64,000 bases of DNA from Senegalimassilia sp003474385 (lineage in GTDB: Bacteria > Actinomycetota > Coriobacteriia > Coriobacteriales > Eggerthellaceae): NCBI RefSeq assembly GCF_003474385.1, contig NZ_QUCY01000005.1:49260-113259 (forward strand). The letters run 5' to 3'. Position numbers and translations under genes: made by a program. Position 1 is the stretch's first letter. The number at the start of each line of letters is the position of its first letter. Positions 17,167 through 26,399 of the stretch are shown piece after piece. Below the pieces are notes generated by a model. That model did not search any database. It was not told the DNA's origin and was given only the letters and a program-made list of their open reading frames with translations.

Positions 17167-18268
17167 AGCTAGCCTGCGGCATTATCTAGAGCTTGTTGAA
17201 CGCCCCAATAGCGAAGCCGTTTATGGCATTGATGATGTCCGTGGTGTCAATAACCAAAAGCTCATGATACGAACGAAGGCAGACATCTCTTCTCGCGACC
17301 TTACAAAGTTTCAAATAGTGATGCCTGGTGAATTTTTCTTTAACCATAGGACTTCACGCAATGGGTCGAAGTTCAGTATCACGTACAACTATGACGATGT
17401 GCCCCATATTGTTACCGAGGACTATGTTGTATTTCGCGTGGCTAACGAAGGTAAGCTTTGCCCTAGCTGGCTTTATCTGTACGTTTGTCGCAACGAGTAC
17501 GACCGCTACGTTATTCAAAACTCATGGGGCAGTTCGACAGAGTTCTTTAATTGGGAAGACTTTTGCGAAACCGAAATCCTGTTGCCGCCGATTGAGGTGC
17601 AACGGAAGTATGTCGCCATCTATGAGGCGATGCTGGCTAACCAGCGGGCATACGAGAAGGGCCTCGACGATCTCAAGCTGACGTGCGACGCGCTTCTTGA
17701 TCGGTGCAAGAAATCGAAGACGTGGGAACCTGTCGGTAACTACTTACGTGAAGTCGACGTTCGCAACTTTGACGGCAAGTGTGGCGTAGCTTACGGTGTC
17801 AACATCAAGAAGGAGCTTATGCTCTCCAAGGCAAGCAGCGACGACTTGCTTAAATACAAGCTGGTCAAACCAGGTCAGATTGCATGCAATCTGCTTCATG
17901 TCGGTAGAGATGCCTCTTATCCGATTGCGGTGAACGAAACGGACTCCTGTATTGCTGTTTCACCAGCGTACTCTGTTTTCATGGCATCGAATACTGATAT
18001 GGCAGTGTTTCTAATGGCTTGGTTCTCTCGTGCGGAAATTGGTCGCAATGGCTGGTTTATTTGCGATGACAGCATTCGAGGCAGCATGGCTATTGACCGC
18101 TTCTTATCTTGCGAAATGCCAATCCCCGACGGTGAAACAATTAAAGCTATCGCTGAATTAAGGAGAGCGTATTGGACGAGGGCGCGAATTAACGCCCGCC
18201 TCATAGCCCAGCTCAAGGACTTATGCCCCATACTTATCCGGGGCTCAGTCGAGGAGGCGTCGAGGTAA
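17153..18268 (+). CDS. hsdS: Type I restriction-modification specificity subunit
   Basis: A protein of 371 residues that reads the DNA target for the HsdM/HsdR complex. Two target-recognition regions are seen: about residues 1-145, ending in ETEILLPPIEVQRKYVAIYE, and about 185-340, ending in CEMPIPDGETIKAIAELR. Each is followed by a conserved helix that acts as a spacer, with a coiled segment (AYEKGLDDLKLTCDALLDRC) between them. Base composition is distinctly AT-richer than hsdM, which is usual for specificity genes exchanged between strains. The start overlaps hsdM by 14 bases and the next gene begins two bases after the stop. The recognition sequence cannot be predicted from this reading. 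Confidence 0.93.
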   Translation: MELTKASLRHYLELVERPNSEAVYGIDDVRGVNNQKLMIRTKADISSRDLTKFQIVMPGEFFFNHRTSRNGSKFSITYNYDDVPHIVTEDYVVFRVANEGKLCPSWLYLYVCRNEYDRYVIQNSWGSSTEFFNWEDFCETEILLPPIEVQRKYVAIYEAMLANQRAYEKGLDDLKLTCDALLDRCKKSKTWEPVGNYLREVDVRNFDGKCGVAYGVNIKKELMLSKASSDDLLKYKLVKPGQIACNLLHVGRDASYPIAVNETDSCIAVSPAYSVFMASNTDMAVFLMAWFSRAEIGRNGWFICDDSIRGSMAIDRFLSCEMPIPDGETIKAIAELRRAYWTRARINARLIAQLKDLCPILIRGSVEEASR

Positions 18269-18270
18269 TC

Positions 18271-19185
18271 ATGGGACACCTATTCTCTGAGCGTTATGAG
18301 GAGTTGCTTCAGGACGAGTCAAACTGGTTTGGCGGAGATGACGGCGGCAGCGTTCCCTATAGCGCTAAAGTCCTAATCGCACGCGTCATGGAGGACTTCC
18401 GTGAGCCGATTAATCTCCAGCCCAGTCGCTACGATAACTATACCGTCGATACCGACGCCCTTGATCTTGCGATACGCGAGCTCAACGAGAGCGTCGATTA
18501 CCGGGTCGTCGACTTGGATATGATGCGCATGGGTTCGGGCCTTGACGAGGTCCATGCCCTTGCAAACGTCCACACACCGCACCTCTTCGACCTCATAGAG
18601 CTCCAATACGAGGAGCTTTCCGACGACGCCGAAAACGGCAAGGGCGGCTTCCGCGGAGAGATCAACAAGGTGCTCCGCGAGCAAGATATCCCCTGGATTC
18701 TCGTCGATGGACGGTTGGTGAAGATTGATCCCAAGCAGTTCGAGCAGGACCTAAAGCTCAAGACTCTCGGTGAGATGAAGGAACTCAAGGATGCGTGCCC
18801 TCTCTATCAAGGAGCTTACGACGAACTGAGGAAGGCCATCGATTTCCTGGGGCGCGGCGATTACGCCGAGGCTGTGATCAATGCCGAGAAGAGCTACGAG
18901 AGCGTCCTCAAGGTCATCTTGGGTTCGGAGTCCGAGACGGAGGCGGCCAACGGCCTTACAAAGCGTTTGCTTGAGGCCGGCAAGCTATCTCTCCCGGTGG
19001 GACTTAAGCCTGAGGCCCTCCAGAGCAGTGTCCTCATGTCGCTTCCCATCATCCGCAACAAGGCGGCGGCGCACGGCTCCGGAGCGACGGGGCGCGAGAT
19101 GAGCGGGCCCATGGCCAACCTTGCCGTCAATCTGGCGTGCGCCCTTAACACATACCTCATCCAGGAAACGACCGGCAAAGAGTAG
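18271..19185 (+). CDS. Abi_C-type abortive-infection-like protein inside the hsd operon
   Basis: A protein of 304 residues. I chose the ATG at 18271, two bases after the hsdS stop, with GAGG upstream. The C-terminal third (about residues 200-295) resembles the abortive infection C-terminal domain: YAEAVINAEKSYESVLKVIL, then LPIIRNKAAAHGSGATGREM, in which the R-N-K-x-x-x-H pattern recalls HEPN-like ribonucleases. The N-terminal two thirds are acidic and carry no domain I know. Its position between hsdS and hsdR, with gaps of two and six bases, means it is made together with the restriction enzyme and may act as a back-up growth-arrest module. Confidence 0.75.
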   Translation: MGHLFSERYEELLQDESNWFGGDDGGSVPYSAKVLIARVMEDFREPINLQPSRYDNYTVDTDALDLAIRELNESVDYRVVDLDMMRMGSGLDEVHALANVHTPHLFDLIELQYEELSDDAENGKGGFRGEINKVLREQDIPWILVDGRLVKIDPKQFEQDLKLKTLGEMKELKDACPLYQGAYDELRKAIDFLGRGDYAEAVINAEKSYESVLKVILGSESETEAANGLTKRLLEAGKLSLPVGLKPEALQSSVLMSLPIIRNKAAAHGSGATGREMSGPMANLAVNLACALNTYLIQETTGKE

Positions 19186-19191
19186 GCAAGT

Positions 19192-22100
19192 ATGGAAGCG
19201 GCAGACCTTAAATTCGAAAACGGCAAGTTCACCGAGGACGAGCTTGAACAGGCGATCATCGAGCTGTTCAAACAGCAGGACGCCAATGGCATGCGCTGGA
19301 GCTATGCCAACGGCGAGCTGCTGCACCGCCGCTTCGACGAGCCGCTCATGGAAGACCGGTTGAAGTCGAGCCTTCGACGCCGCTATGCCGATATCGACCT
19401 GACCGAGGGCGAGCTCCAGACGCTCGTGGGCGAGCTCAAGCGTATCCCCTCGACCCCGCTCTACGACGGGTGTCGGCGAGCGTTCTGGCTCATCAACGAG
19501 GGGTACACCCTTCTTCGCGAAGACGCGAACAAGCCTGCCGTCCATATCGAGTACATCGACTTCGACGACATCTCGAGCAACGATTTCCTCATCGTGAACC
19601 AATACACGGTCGAGGACGTGCGCACCCGCCGCCCCGACCTTTTGTGCTTCGTGAACGGCATACCGCTCGCCATCCTCGAGTTCAAGACCGCCATAGAGGA
19701 GGATAAGACCATCCACGACGCGTGGAAGCAAATTGCCATTCGCTACGCGCGTGACATCCCGAGTCTGCTCAAGTACTGCTGCATCGCCGCGGTCAGCGAC
19801 GGCGCCAACAGCAAGATCGGCACCGTGTTCACCCCGTACTCGTATTTCTACGCCTGGAACAAGGCCAATGACGTCGACAAGGTGTCGAACGGCATCAGCT
19901 CGCTTTACACCATGGTCGAGGGCGCCTTCGCCCCCGACCGCTTCCTGGCAATCGTTCGCGACTTCGTCTTCTTCCCAGACGACAGCAAAAACTCCACGGA
20001 GATAGTCTGCCGCTACCCGCAGTACTTCGCAGCGACGAGGATGCTCGACAACATTTGCGAGCACCTGCGCCCCGAGGGCGACGGCAAGGGCGGCACGTAC
20101 TTCGGCGCCACTGGCTGCGGCAAGACGTACACGATGCTTTTCCTCTCGCGCCTGATGATGCTTCGACGTAGCGAAGAGCTGGGCAATCCCACCATCGTGC
20201 TCATCGTCGATCGCGAGGACCTGGACAACCAGGCAAGCGAGCTGTTCGTGACCGCGAAGCGGTTCCTGCACGACGAGAACGTGCGCAGCATCGAGACGCG
20301 CGACGACTTGGCTGAGACTCTGCGCGGGCGCGAATCGGGCGGCGTCTACATCACCACCATCCAGAAGTTCAGCGAGCAGATGGGTCTCCTTTCCGACCGC
20401 TGCAACATCATCTGCATTTCCGACGAGGCGCACCGCACCCAGACGGGCGTGGGCTCTAAGCTCATGATCACCGAAGAGGGTGCCTTCACCCGCTACGGCT
20501 TCGCCAAATACCTGCGCGACGGATTCCCGAACGCGACGTACGTCGGCTTCACGGGCACGCCCATCGACGAGACGATCGCCGTGTTCGGCCCCGTTGTGGA
20601 CCGCTACACCATGAAGGAATCGAGCGACGACGGAATCACCGTGCGCATCGCCTACGAGCCAAGGTTGGCGCGAGTGCTCCTCTCCGATGAAGAGGCGAAG
20701 AAGATCCAAGAATACTACGACCGCTGCGCCGAGGAGGGCTCGACCGAGGACGCCATCGAGGAGAGCCAGCGCGCCATGAGCTCGATGGAGGTGCTGCTGC
20801 GCGATCCCGACCGCCTGAAGAAACTCGCAGCTGACATGGTCGAGCACTACGAGCGCCTCTGCGGGGAGAAGCCGGGCGTGGTGCAGAAGGCCATGATCGC
20901 CTGCTCTAACCGCGCCCATGCCTTCGACCTGCTCAACGCCATCCTGTCCATACGGCCCGAATGGGGCATGGCGAAGAAGGCAGAGAACGAGAGCAAGCTT
21001 TCGCAAGAGCAGCTGGAGGAGCTCGAGGCGCTGCCCAAGATCAACATCGTGGCCACGCGCGGCAAGGACGACCCGAGGGACCTCTTCGACGCCTGTGGCA
21101 ACAAGGAATGGCGCAAGGAGCTGGACAAGCAGTTCAAGAACAATGACTCGAACTTCAAGGTGGCCGTCGTATGCGACATGTGGATCACGGGCTTCGACGT
21201 TCCCTCGCTCGCCGTCATGTATATCGACAAGCCGCTGCAATGCCATACGTTGGTGCAGACCATCAGTCGCGTGAACCGCGTATTCGAAGGCAAAGACCAG
21301 GGACTTGTGGTCGACTACATCGGCATCAAAGAGAACATGATGAAGGCGCTCAAGACCTACGGCGGCGACGGTTCTGGCGCCATTGATGATTTGACCGTCG
21401 CTCTCGGCATCTTCCGCAACCACCTGGCCATGATCGATGACCTCATGGTCAACTTTGACTCGAGCGCCTTCCATACGGGCAAGCCCCTCGAGCGCCTCGG
21501 GTGCCTTAACAGGGCCGCCGAGTACGTGCAGCTCTCGAAGGAGCTCCAGACGCGATTCATGGGGCTTACGCGCATCCTGAAATCCGCGTACCAGATTTGC
21601 TTCCCCTCGGGAGAGCTTTCTGACCGCGAGACCGCGATGTCCCAGTTCTACCTGGCGATCCGCTCTATCGTCTACAAGCAGACCAAGGGCGACGCGCCCG
21701 ACGCCGAGATGATGAACGAGGTCGTTGAGGATATGGTGCGGCAGGCGATTAGTTGCACGGGCGTCGAGAGCGTTATCGACGCCGACGGCCCCGAGGACCT
21801 CTTCGGCGAAAAAGCAGTTGCCGAACTCAACGCCATGAAGATGCCCATCACTAAATTCAACGCTTTGATGAAGCTCGTAAAGCGGGCAATTAAGGATTAC
21901 GGACGCACCAACAAGGTGAAAGCGCAACAGTTCGATGAGCGCCTTCGCAAAGTGGTGGACGCCTACAACTCACGCGACAACCTTACCTTTACGAGCGAGG
22001 TCGTATCTGATTTTGTTGACAACCTAAGCGAGCAGCTCATTGACATTCTTCGCGATCTTAAGGAGGACAAGGATTCCTTCGAGAAGATGGGCATAACCTA

Positions 22101-22377
22101 CGAGGAGAAGGCGTTCTACGACATCCTGGTTAAGGTGCGCGACGACCACGGTTTTATCTTCGAGAACGAGAGGTGCATCGCGCTTGCAAAAGAGATTTCG
22201 AAGCTCGTGAACGACAAGGCGCAGTACGCCGACTGGTCGACGCGCGACGACATCAAGAGCCAGTTGAACATGGACCTCACCGTGCTGCTCTACAAGAACG
22301 GCTATCCGCCCGAGTGGGACGAGGAAGTCTTCGAAAAGGTCATGGACCAGGCAGAGAACTTCAAAAGAAACGAGTAG
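19192..22377 (+). CDS. hsdR: Type I restriction enzyme, motor and nuclease subunit
   Basis: A protein of 1,061 residues that translocates and cuts unmethylated DNA. The nuclease domain lies N-terminally, with GIPLAILEFKTAIEEDKTIH (about residues 155-172) supplying the acidic-x-Lys of the PD-(D/E)xK core. The SF2 motor follows: Walker A GATGCGKTYT (about 304), DEAH box CISDEAHRTQTG (about 410), motif III VGFTGTPID (about 450) and helicase motifs TGFDVPSLAVMYIDKPL and QTISRVNRVF (about 666-690). The C-terminal helical region contacts the methyltransferase core. The gene is intact and starts six bases after the Abi_C gene, so the system is probably active. Confidence 0.96.
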   Translation: MEAADLKFENGKFTEDELEQAIIELFKQQDANGMRWSYANGELLHRRFDEPLMEDRLKSSLRRRYADIDLTEGELQTLVGELKRIPSTPLYDGCRRAFWLINEGYTLLREDANKPAVHIEYIDFDDISSNDFLIVNQYTVEDVRTRRPDLLCFVNGIPLAILEFKTAIEEDKTIHDAWKQIAIRYARDIPSLLKYCCIAAVSDGANSKIGTVFTPYSYFYAWNKANDVDKVSNGISSLYTMVEGAFAPDRFLAIVRDFVFFPDDSKNSTEIVCRYPQYFAATRMLDNICEHLRPEGDGKGGTYFGATGCGKTYTMLFLSRLMMLRRSEELGNPTIVLIVDREDLDNQASELFVTAKRFLHDENVRSIETRDDLAETLRGRESGGVYITTIQKFSEQMGLLSDRCNIICISDEAHRTQTGVGSKLMITEEGAFTRYGFAKYLRDGFPNATYVGFTGTPIDETIAVFGPVVDRYTMKESSDDGITVRIAYEPRLARVLLSDEEAKKIQEYYDRCAEEGSTEDAIEESQRAMSSMEVLLRDPDRLKKLAADMVEHYERLCGEKPGVVQKAMIACSNRAHAFDLLNAILSIRPEWGMAKKAENESKLSQEQLEELEALPKINIVATRGKDDPRDLFDACGNKEWRKELDKQFKNNDSNFKVAVVCDMWITGFDVPSLAVMYIDKPLQCHTLVQTISRVNRVFEGKDQGLVVDYIGIKENMMKALKTYGGDGSGAIDDLTVALGIFRNHLAMIDDLMVNFDSSAFHTGKPLERLGCLNRAAEYVQLSKELQTRFMGLTRILKSAYQICFPSGELSDRETAMSQFYLAIRSIVYKQTKGDAPDAEMMNEVVEDMVRQAISCTGVESVIDADGPEDLFGEKAVAELNAMKMPITKFNALMKLVKRAIKDYGRTNKVKAQQFDERLRKVVDAYNSRDNLTFTSEVVSDFVDNLSEQLIDILRDLKEDKDSFEKMGITYEEKAFYDILVKVRDDHGFIFENERCIALAKEISKLVNDKAQYADWSTRDDIKSQLNMDLTVLLYKNGYPPEWDEEVFEKVMDQAENFKRNE

Positions 22378-22475
22378 ATAGGTGGTCGAGAGCGCCCACC
22401 TATCGTTCTGGAGCTCGCTCGCAAGAACTATTGAGTCTCTTATGCAAAAGGGCAACGATTAAAAGCAGGTGCTGG

Positions 22476-23708
22476 ATGGAACCAAGATATACGAATGATG
22501 AATCATTGCCCAAACTGGTCGCAGATCTCGCCAACCTCAAGCGCGAAGGGTCCTACTGGGATTTCAAGCGTGAGTGGCATGGAAACAAGGCAGACTTACT
22601 TCACGACATAATCTGCATGGCGAACAATCCCGAAGACACAACGGGGCTTTTGCTTATCGGCATTGATGAAGAAGAGGACTTTCAGCCAACCGGTGACGCT
22701 AATCTCTTGGGCGAACGGAGGAATACGCAAAGCATCGTTAATATGCTGCGTACAAAGCACTGGGCCGATGGGATCCCCAAAGTTCGCGTCGCATCGATAG
22801 AGCTGGACAACGCTTGCGTTGACGTTGTCCTAATTGACCACGATAGCGAATCCCTGCCTTATTATTTGGCCGTTGATTATGGAGAGGGGCGCAGTGTTGT
22901 TCGAGCAGGTGCTGTCTATACGAGAAGCGCCGACAACAATACCCCAAAAAAGGAGACGGCTAACCCGCTCGAGACCGAGCGACTTTGGCGTAGGCATTTT
23001 GGTTTGGACAAAACGCCGCTCGAGAGGCTCCCCCAGCTACTCTCCGAGCCTTCCAAATGGGTTCATACCCTTCCTGTTTTAGCGAGGGATGAGGAATACG
23101 GCGGGTACTGCTATTGCCACGCCGACTTTCCCGAGTTCACTTTTGTTCGCAAGCCTGAAGAAGGCTGGACCGGAGTCGAGTACTTTATGCTGGCTAGCCC
23201 GTTTTTCTCGCACCCAAACTGGTGGACAGCCTACTTCTACTACCATCAGACAACGATTCATAAAATGCCCGGTGCATATTCCGACCATCTGTGGATCCCG
23301 GCGCCAAGTATCTCCACCCTTCGCAATTCTTACCGCACGGCTTTTTCCGAAGCCGCTCATTTCTACGCCTATTACCTTAAGGGCTCCATTGAGCGTATCG
23401 CGATGATGTTTGAGCTAGATGAAAGCAAAGAAGGTCCCAGCGCAGTCGAAGAAGTTCGTTTGCTTGATACGCTTATCCCAACATTCGAGGATGAGAATGA
23501 GCGTACTTGTTTTGAGGAATGGATCAAAACTCACTGGGATGAGTTCCTTGACCGTTGCGGGCAACAAACACGTTCGCGCCGTGTGCCTGGTAATCTATCT
23601 GGTTCAACGAATCGCTACGAGAGCATAGAGCGCCATGCAAGGGAATCGGCAACTTTGGTCGATCTACTGGAGGAGTACCGCGAGCATATGTGGAAGGGGG
23701 ACATGTAG
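22476..23708 (+). CDS. AlbA_2/Schlafen-type putative DNA-binding protein
   Basis: A protein of 410 residues starting at ATG 22476, behind GCAGGTGCT. The first 170 residues match the AlbA_2 (Schlafen AAA_4-like) domain: REGSYWDFKREWHGNKADLL with the acidic-F-K core, ICMANNPEDTTGLLLIGIDE, and a later GAVYTRSADNN. Such domains occur in putative transcriptional regulators and in phage-defence proteins. The remaining 240 residues are rich in aromatic residues (WWTAYFYYHQTTIH, FSEAAHFYAYYLKG) and I do not recognise them. It follows hsdR by 98 bases on the same strand and is the last intact gene of the island; the DNA after it is decayed. Confidence 0.75.
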   Translation: MEPRYTNDESLPKLVADLANLKREGSYWDFKREWHGNKADLLHDIICMANNPEDTTGLLLIGIDEEEDFQPTGDANLLGERRNTQSIVNMLRTKHWADGIPKVRVASIELDNACVDVVLIDHDSESLPYYLAVDYGEGRSVVRAGAVYTRSADNNTPKKETANPLETERLWRRHFGLDKTPLERLPQLLSEPSKWVHTLPVLARDEEYGGYCYCHADFPEFTFVRKPEEGWTGVEYFMLASPFFSHPNWWTAYFYYHQTTIHKMPGAYSDHLWIPAPSISTLRNSYRTAFSEAAHFYAYYLKGSIERIAMMFELDESKEGPSAVEEVRLLDTLIPTFEDENERTCFEEWIKTHWDEFLDRCGQQTRSRRVPGNLSGSTNRYESIERHARESATLVDLLEEYREHMWKGDM

Positions 23709-23991
23709 TTGTGCGGCGGGCGGATACATCGAAGTTGGCGAGGCGGTAATCGCTGCAAGCGCAATCGGGGCTTTCTCTATAGCGGCATAGAGCCACCTCC
23801 GTGTGTTCACATTCCGCATGCAAGAAGGTCGCATGAGCGCAAGCTACCTAGACCATGATTATGACACCTGTTTCGCTAGAGACAACTTAATCCCCCGCAC
23901 CTCTAGCGACGCAAAAGTCAGCACAAGCAAAAGGAGCAGCACCAAGATACATTCCGATTCCGTCCCAAACAGATGAAATAAACCCGGACCG
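23709..23991. other. Non-coding, decayed DNA after the defence island
   Basis: I see no gene in these 283 bases. A piece of the dispersed repeat (CCTCCGTGTGTTCACA) is present near 23795. The composition and the remnants that follow suggest leftover DNA from deletions at the island's right border. Confidence 0.5.
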
Positions 23992-24568
23992 ATGTCCATC
24001 GTCGCTCGCTTGTTCAAGGACGACTTCTCAGGCACGGAAAGCTACATCACGTTGCCAGCGCGCCTCTACACTGCGCTGGAGATGCTAGCCGGAGGAGCCG
24101 AGAGCAAAACGCTCGAGGAGCTTGAATCGGTCCCTGGCAACGCGGAAGAACGTTGAAAACATGCTCCCTATACTCAAAGACAACCCAAAGAATGCCTCGA
24201 GCGACTATCGTCTCAACATCGCCACCTCGTTGTGGACAAACAAGCACAGCGCCCTCTGCGCTCCGGCATTCCCCGGCTATAACAGGCACGAACGATCAGA
24301 TTGCCGAAGTGGACTTCGCACCACTCGAGGACAACGCCCAATTGTCGGCATGGCTAGGCAAGAACACCGGGAGCAAGTTCGGCTCGGCGCCAGAACTCGA
24401 CAGCGGCACCGTATCGCCATCATCGGCACGCCGCACTTCAAGACCAACTGGGTCGACCGCCTGGAAGACGGGGAGGTCGAGGTAGCCTTCAGCACAGATT
24501 CCGGTCCGACCGTCACGATCATGGGCAGCTCGACTTCAACGGGCACCTGTCTCTCACTTAGTGTGTGA
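23992..24568 (+). pseudogene. Serpin (serine protease inhibitor) pseudogene
   Basis: Serpin-like blocks appear in order but in three reading frames. From ATG 23992 in frame 1: LPARLYTALEMLAGGAESKT followed by LEELESVPG, matching the helix A/B region. After about 24150 in frame 2: YRLNIATSLWTNKHSALCAP, matching the serpin N-x-x-x-x-L-W strand. From about 24290 in frame 3: FAPLEDNAQLSAWLGKNTGSK, matching the N-x-W-V-x-x-x-T-x-G-K-I segment. From about 24410 in frame 2 again: IIGTPHFKTNWVDRLEDGE, matching the N-A-x-Y-F-K-x-x-W block. At least three indels and the loss of everything after the central sheet, including the reactive-centre loop, make it inactive. Live serpins of gut bacteria inhibit host or rival proteases. 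Confidence 0.7.
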
Positions 24569-24590
24569 ACACACCTCCGTCCCCTGTTCG
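24566..24590. repeat. Dispersed GAACACACCTCCGTCCCCTG repeat
   Basis: One clean copy of the repeat family also seen near 11.96-12.02, 40.15-40.30 and 50.67 kb. It begins at the serpin remnant's final stop codon. GAACA at one end and TGTTC at the other make it a short palindrome. Confidence 0.65.
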
Positions 24591-24650
24591 GCCCGGTAGG
24601 ATAATGCGAACCAATAACGACCGAAAGGCAGGTAGACCATAGGGGCTTAT

Positions 24651-24807
24651 ATGATTCGCGCGGGGCGCGGTAGGGTTTACGCAGTAGACTGGCTCAAGCG
24701 CGGCATCTAGGCATCAGCTGGACTTCGGAGGCGCGGACATAGCCGTCATGGACCGCGATGCAATCAAAACCGCCTACGCGGCGGCGCACCCTTCCGAAAA
24801 CAACTGA
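24651..24807 (+). pseudogene. Unidentified gene remnant
   Basis: Two short readable pieces in different frames lie end to end: MIRAGRGRVYAVDWLKRGI (24651-24710) and LDFGGADIAVMDRDAIKTAY continuing to a TGA at 24805. Codon use is like that of real genes, so this looks like the C-terminal end of a lost small gene. I cannot name it. The rest of the stretch up to 24875 shows nothing. Confidence 0.35.
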
Positions 24808-24875
24808 TTGCTGCCGTCAATATCGGCCAGGTCTATCGCTTCGCCCGACGACTTATCAACGCAAGGCAGCGGCAG

Positions 24876-26399
24876 CTACGCACCTACCAGGTCCATGAGC
24901 TCTTGCTTGCTGTGCACATCGAGCTTCGTATAGATGTGCTTGGTGTGGCTGCGCACGGTGTTCTCTGTCAAGTACAGCGTTTCTGCGATGTAGGACTTCG
25001 TGCGGCCCTTGCACAGCATCTTCATCACCTCAAGCTCGCGCGGCGTTAGGTTGCGTTCGGCGCCGATGGCATCGCAACGCTCGTCGATGCTGCGATGGTC
25101 TTGCGGGGCGCTCACGCGTTCGCCGGACAACTCGGCGAAGATCCATTTGGTGTCCTGGTCGCGCACTTCCAGGAAGAACGTGCCCACCATGGCCAGCGCG
25201 AACATCAACAGCGTGGTGAGCGCCATGCCGGGATGCCCTAGCGAAAACCAGCTCGAATGCACCGATCCTGCAGCAAAGGAAGCCGCGTACACGGCCCAGC
25301 CTACGCCAATGACCACATTACGGTCGGCCTTTGCGTGGCGCGCAATGTCGATGACGGTCAGCCATGTGAACAGCACCAGCAAGTCCCATGCGCTGCTTTC
25401 CACGCAGCGAATGAACGTGATCTGCGGCAGCAACGCCTGACTGAGCACGTCGACTGCCAGAACCGCCAACACGATGCGCCACAGCTGCGCGAAGTTGAAC
25501 GCCCGCTTCGCGCCAATCACCATGGCTAGCACCACGCCCGAGATAAGCACCTCGAACGCGCGACCGAGCAGGAACACGTCGGCCGCCGCCGCGCTCTGGT
25601 TGCCGAACGACGTGCCCACCAAAAACGCGGTAACGTAGCTGAGCACCGCCGCCGCAACCGCTACTTTCCAGAGGCCGCGCAGGTTATGCGACTCGAACCG
25701 CACGGCGGCACGGCTGCCCGCCGGCGCATCGATAAGCGACATGCGGCACAGCAGCACCGATGCCACGGGCAGCGCCATAGTGATGGCGCACATGAGCGGA
25801 AGCGGGCTGAAATGCGCTGCGCACTTCAACACCGATGCGGCAATGTTGCCGATGAACAGGCAGCCGATGGCCGTTCGCAGGTTCACGCGCGCGTAAAACA
25901 TGCCCCACTGCAGGTACAGCCAGCCAAGCACGCACGAGCACGCGATGGTGGCGGGGTATTCAAGCGCATCGAGGGCGGGCGTGACGCTGGAGAACAACAG
26001 CGCCGCCGCGCCAAGCGCGCCGATGGCGGCGGCAACGTAGCCCGCCATCGGGGATTCCACGAAGGCGGGTTTGCTGCGGGCGATGAAGCCGAAGGCCACC
26101 ATGGCCAGCGCTAGCGCGAAATAGGATACTTGCCATGAAAGCTGGCCAGTAGGTGCTTCTCCACCTGCTGCGTTGATAAGGAACGCCCATGCAAGCGTGC
26201 AGCAGATGCCGATGGACGTCCAACGTGGCTTGTTCGACGCAGAAGGGGTTTTCCCTGCTGCGGCTATCGCCTTTGCGGGAACGTCCGATACTGCCGCGGC
26301 CTTTCGCCCATCCGCTTTTCGTTCGCGCGGTTCCTGGACCTTTGCGACCGTTCCGCCAGCAACCTTGCCGCAAGACGATCTCGCGCTGCTACGTTCCAT
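24876..26399 (-). CDS. LuxR-family regulator with N-terminal multi-span membrane domain
   Basis: A protein of 507 residues. The ATG at 26399 follows GGAGCGAGGAAC. After a 55-residue basic cytoplasmic leader come about twelve hydrophobic helices (residues 60-420), then a C-terminal LuxR/FixJ helix-turn-helix: LTPRELEVMKMLCKGRTKSY, then the recognition helix TENTVRSHTKHIYTKLDVHS. This design is greatly expanded in Eggerthellaceae, where such genes usually sit beside respiratory enzyme genes and are thought to sense the substrate at the membrane. Here it is divergent from the flavoprotein/cytochrome operon, so it is the likely regulator of that operon. No phosphoacceptor domain is present. Confidence 0.88.
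   Translation of the reverse strand: MERSSARSSCGKVAGGTVAKVQEPRERKADGRKAAAVSDVPAKAIAAAGKTPSASNKPRWTSIGICCTLAWAFLINAAGGEAPTGQLSWQVSYFALALAMVAFGFIARSKPAFVESPMAGYVAAAIGALGAAALLFSSVTPALDALEYPATIACSCVLGWLYLQWGMFYARVNLRTAIGCLFIGNIAASVLKCAAHFSPLPLMCAITMALPVASVLLCRMSLIDAPAGSRAAVRFESHNLRGLWKVAVAAAVLSYVTAFLVGTSFGNQSAAAADVFLLGRAFEVLISGVVLAMVIGAKRAFNFAQLWRIVLAVLAVDVLSQALLPQITFIRCVESSAWDLLVLFTWLTVIDIARHAKADRNVVIGVGWAVYAASFAAGSVHSSWFSLGHPGMALTTLLMFALAMVGTFFLEVRDQDTKWIFAELSGERVSAPQDHRSIDERCDAIGAERNLTPRELEVMKMLCKGRTKSYIAETLYLTENTVRSHTKHIYTKLDVHSKQELMDLVGA

Noticed and set aside
18985..21927. A 980-codon open frame on the minus strand
   Set aside because: It lies antisense to hsdR, whose motifs are complete; in GC-rich DNA long antisense frames are expected. 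The translation is His/Arg/Val-rich without any domain.
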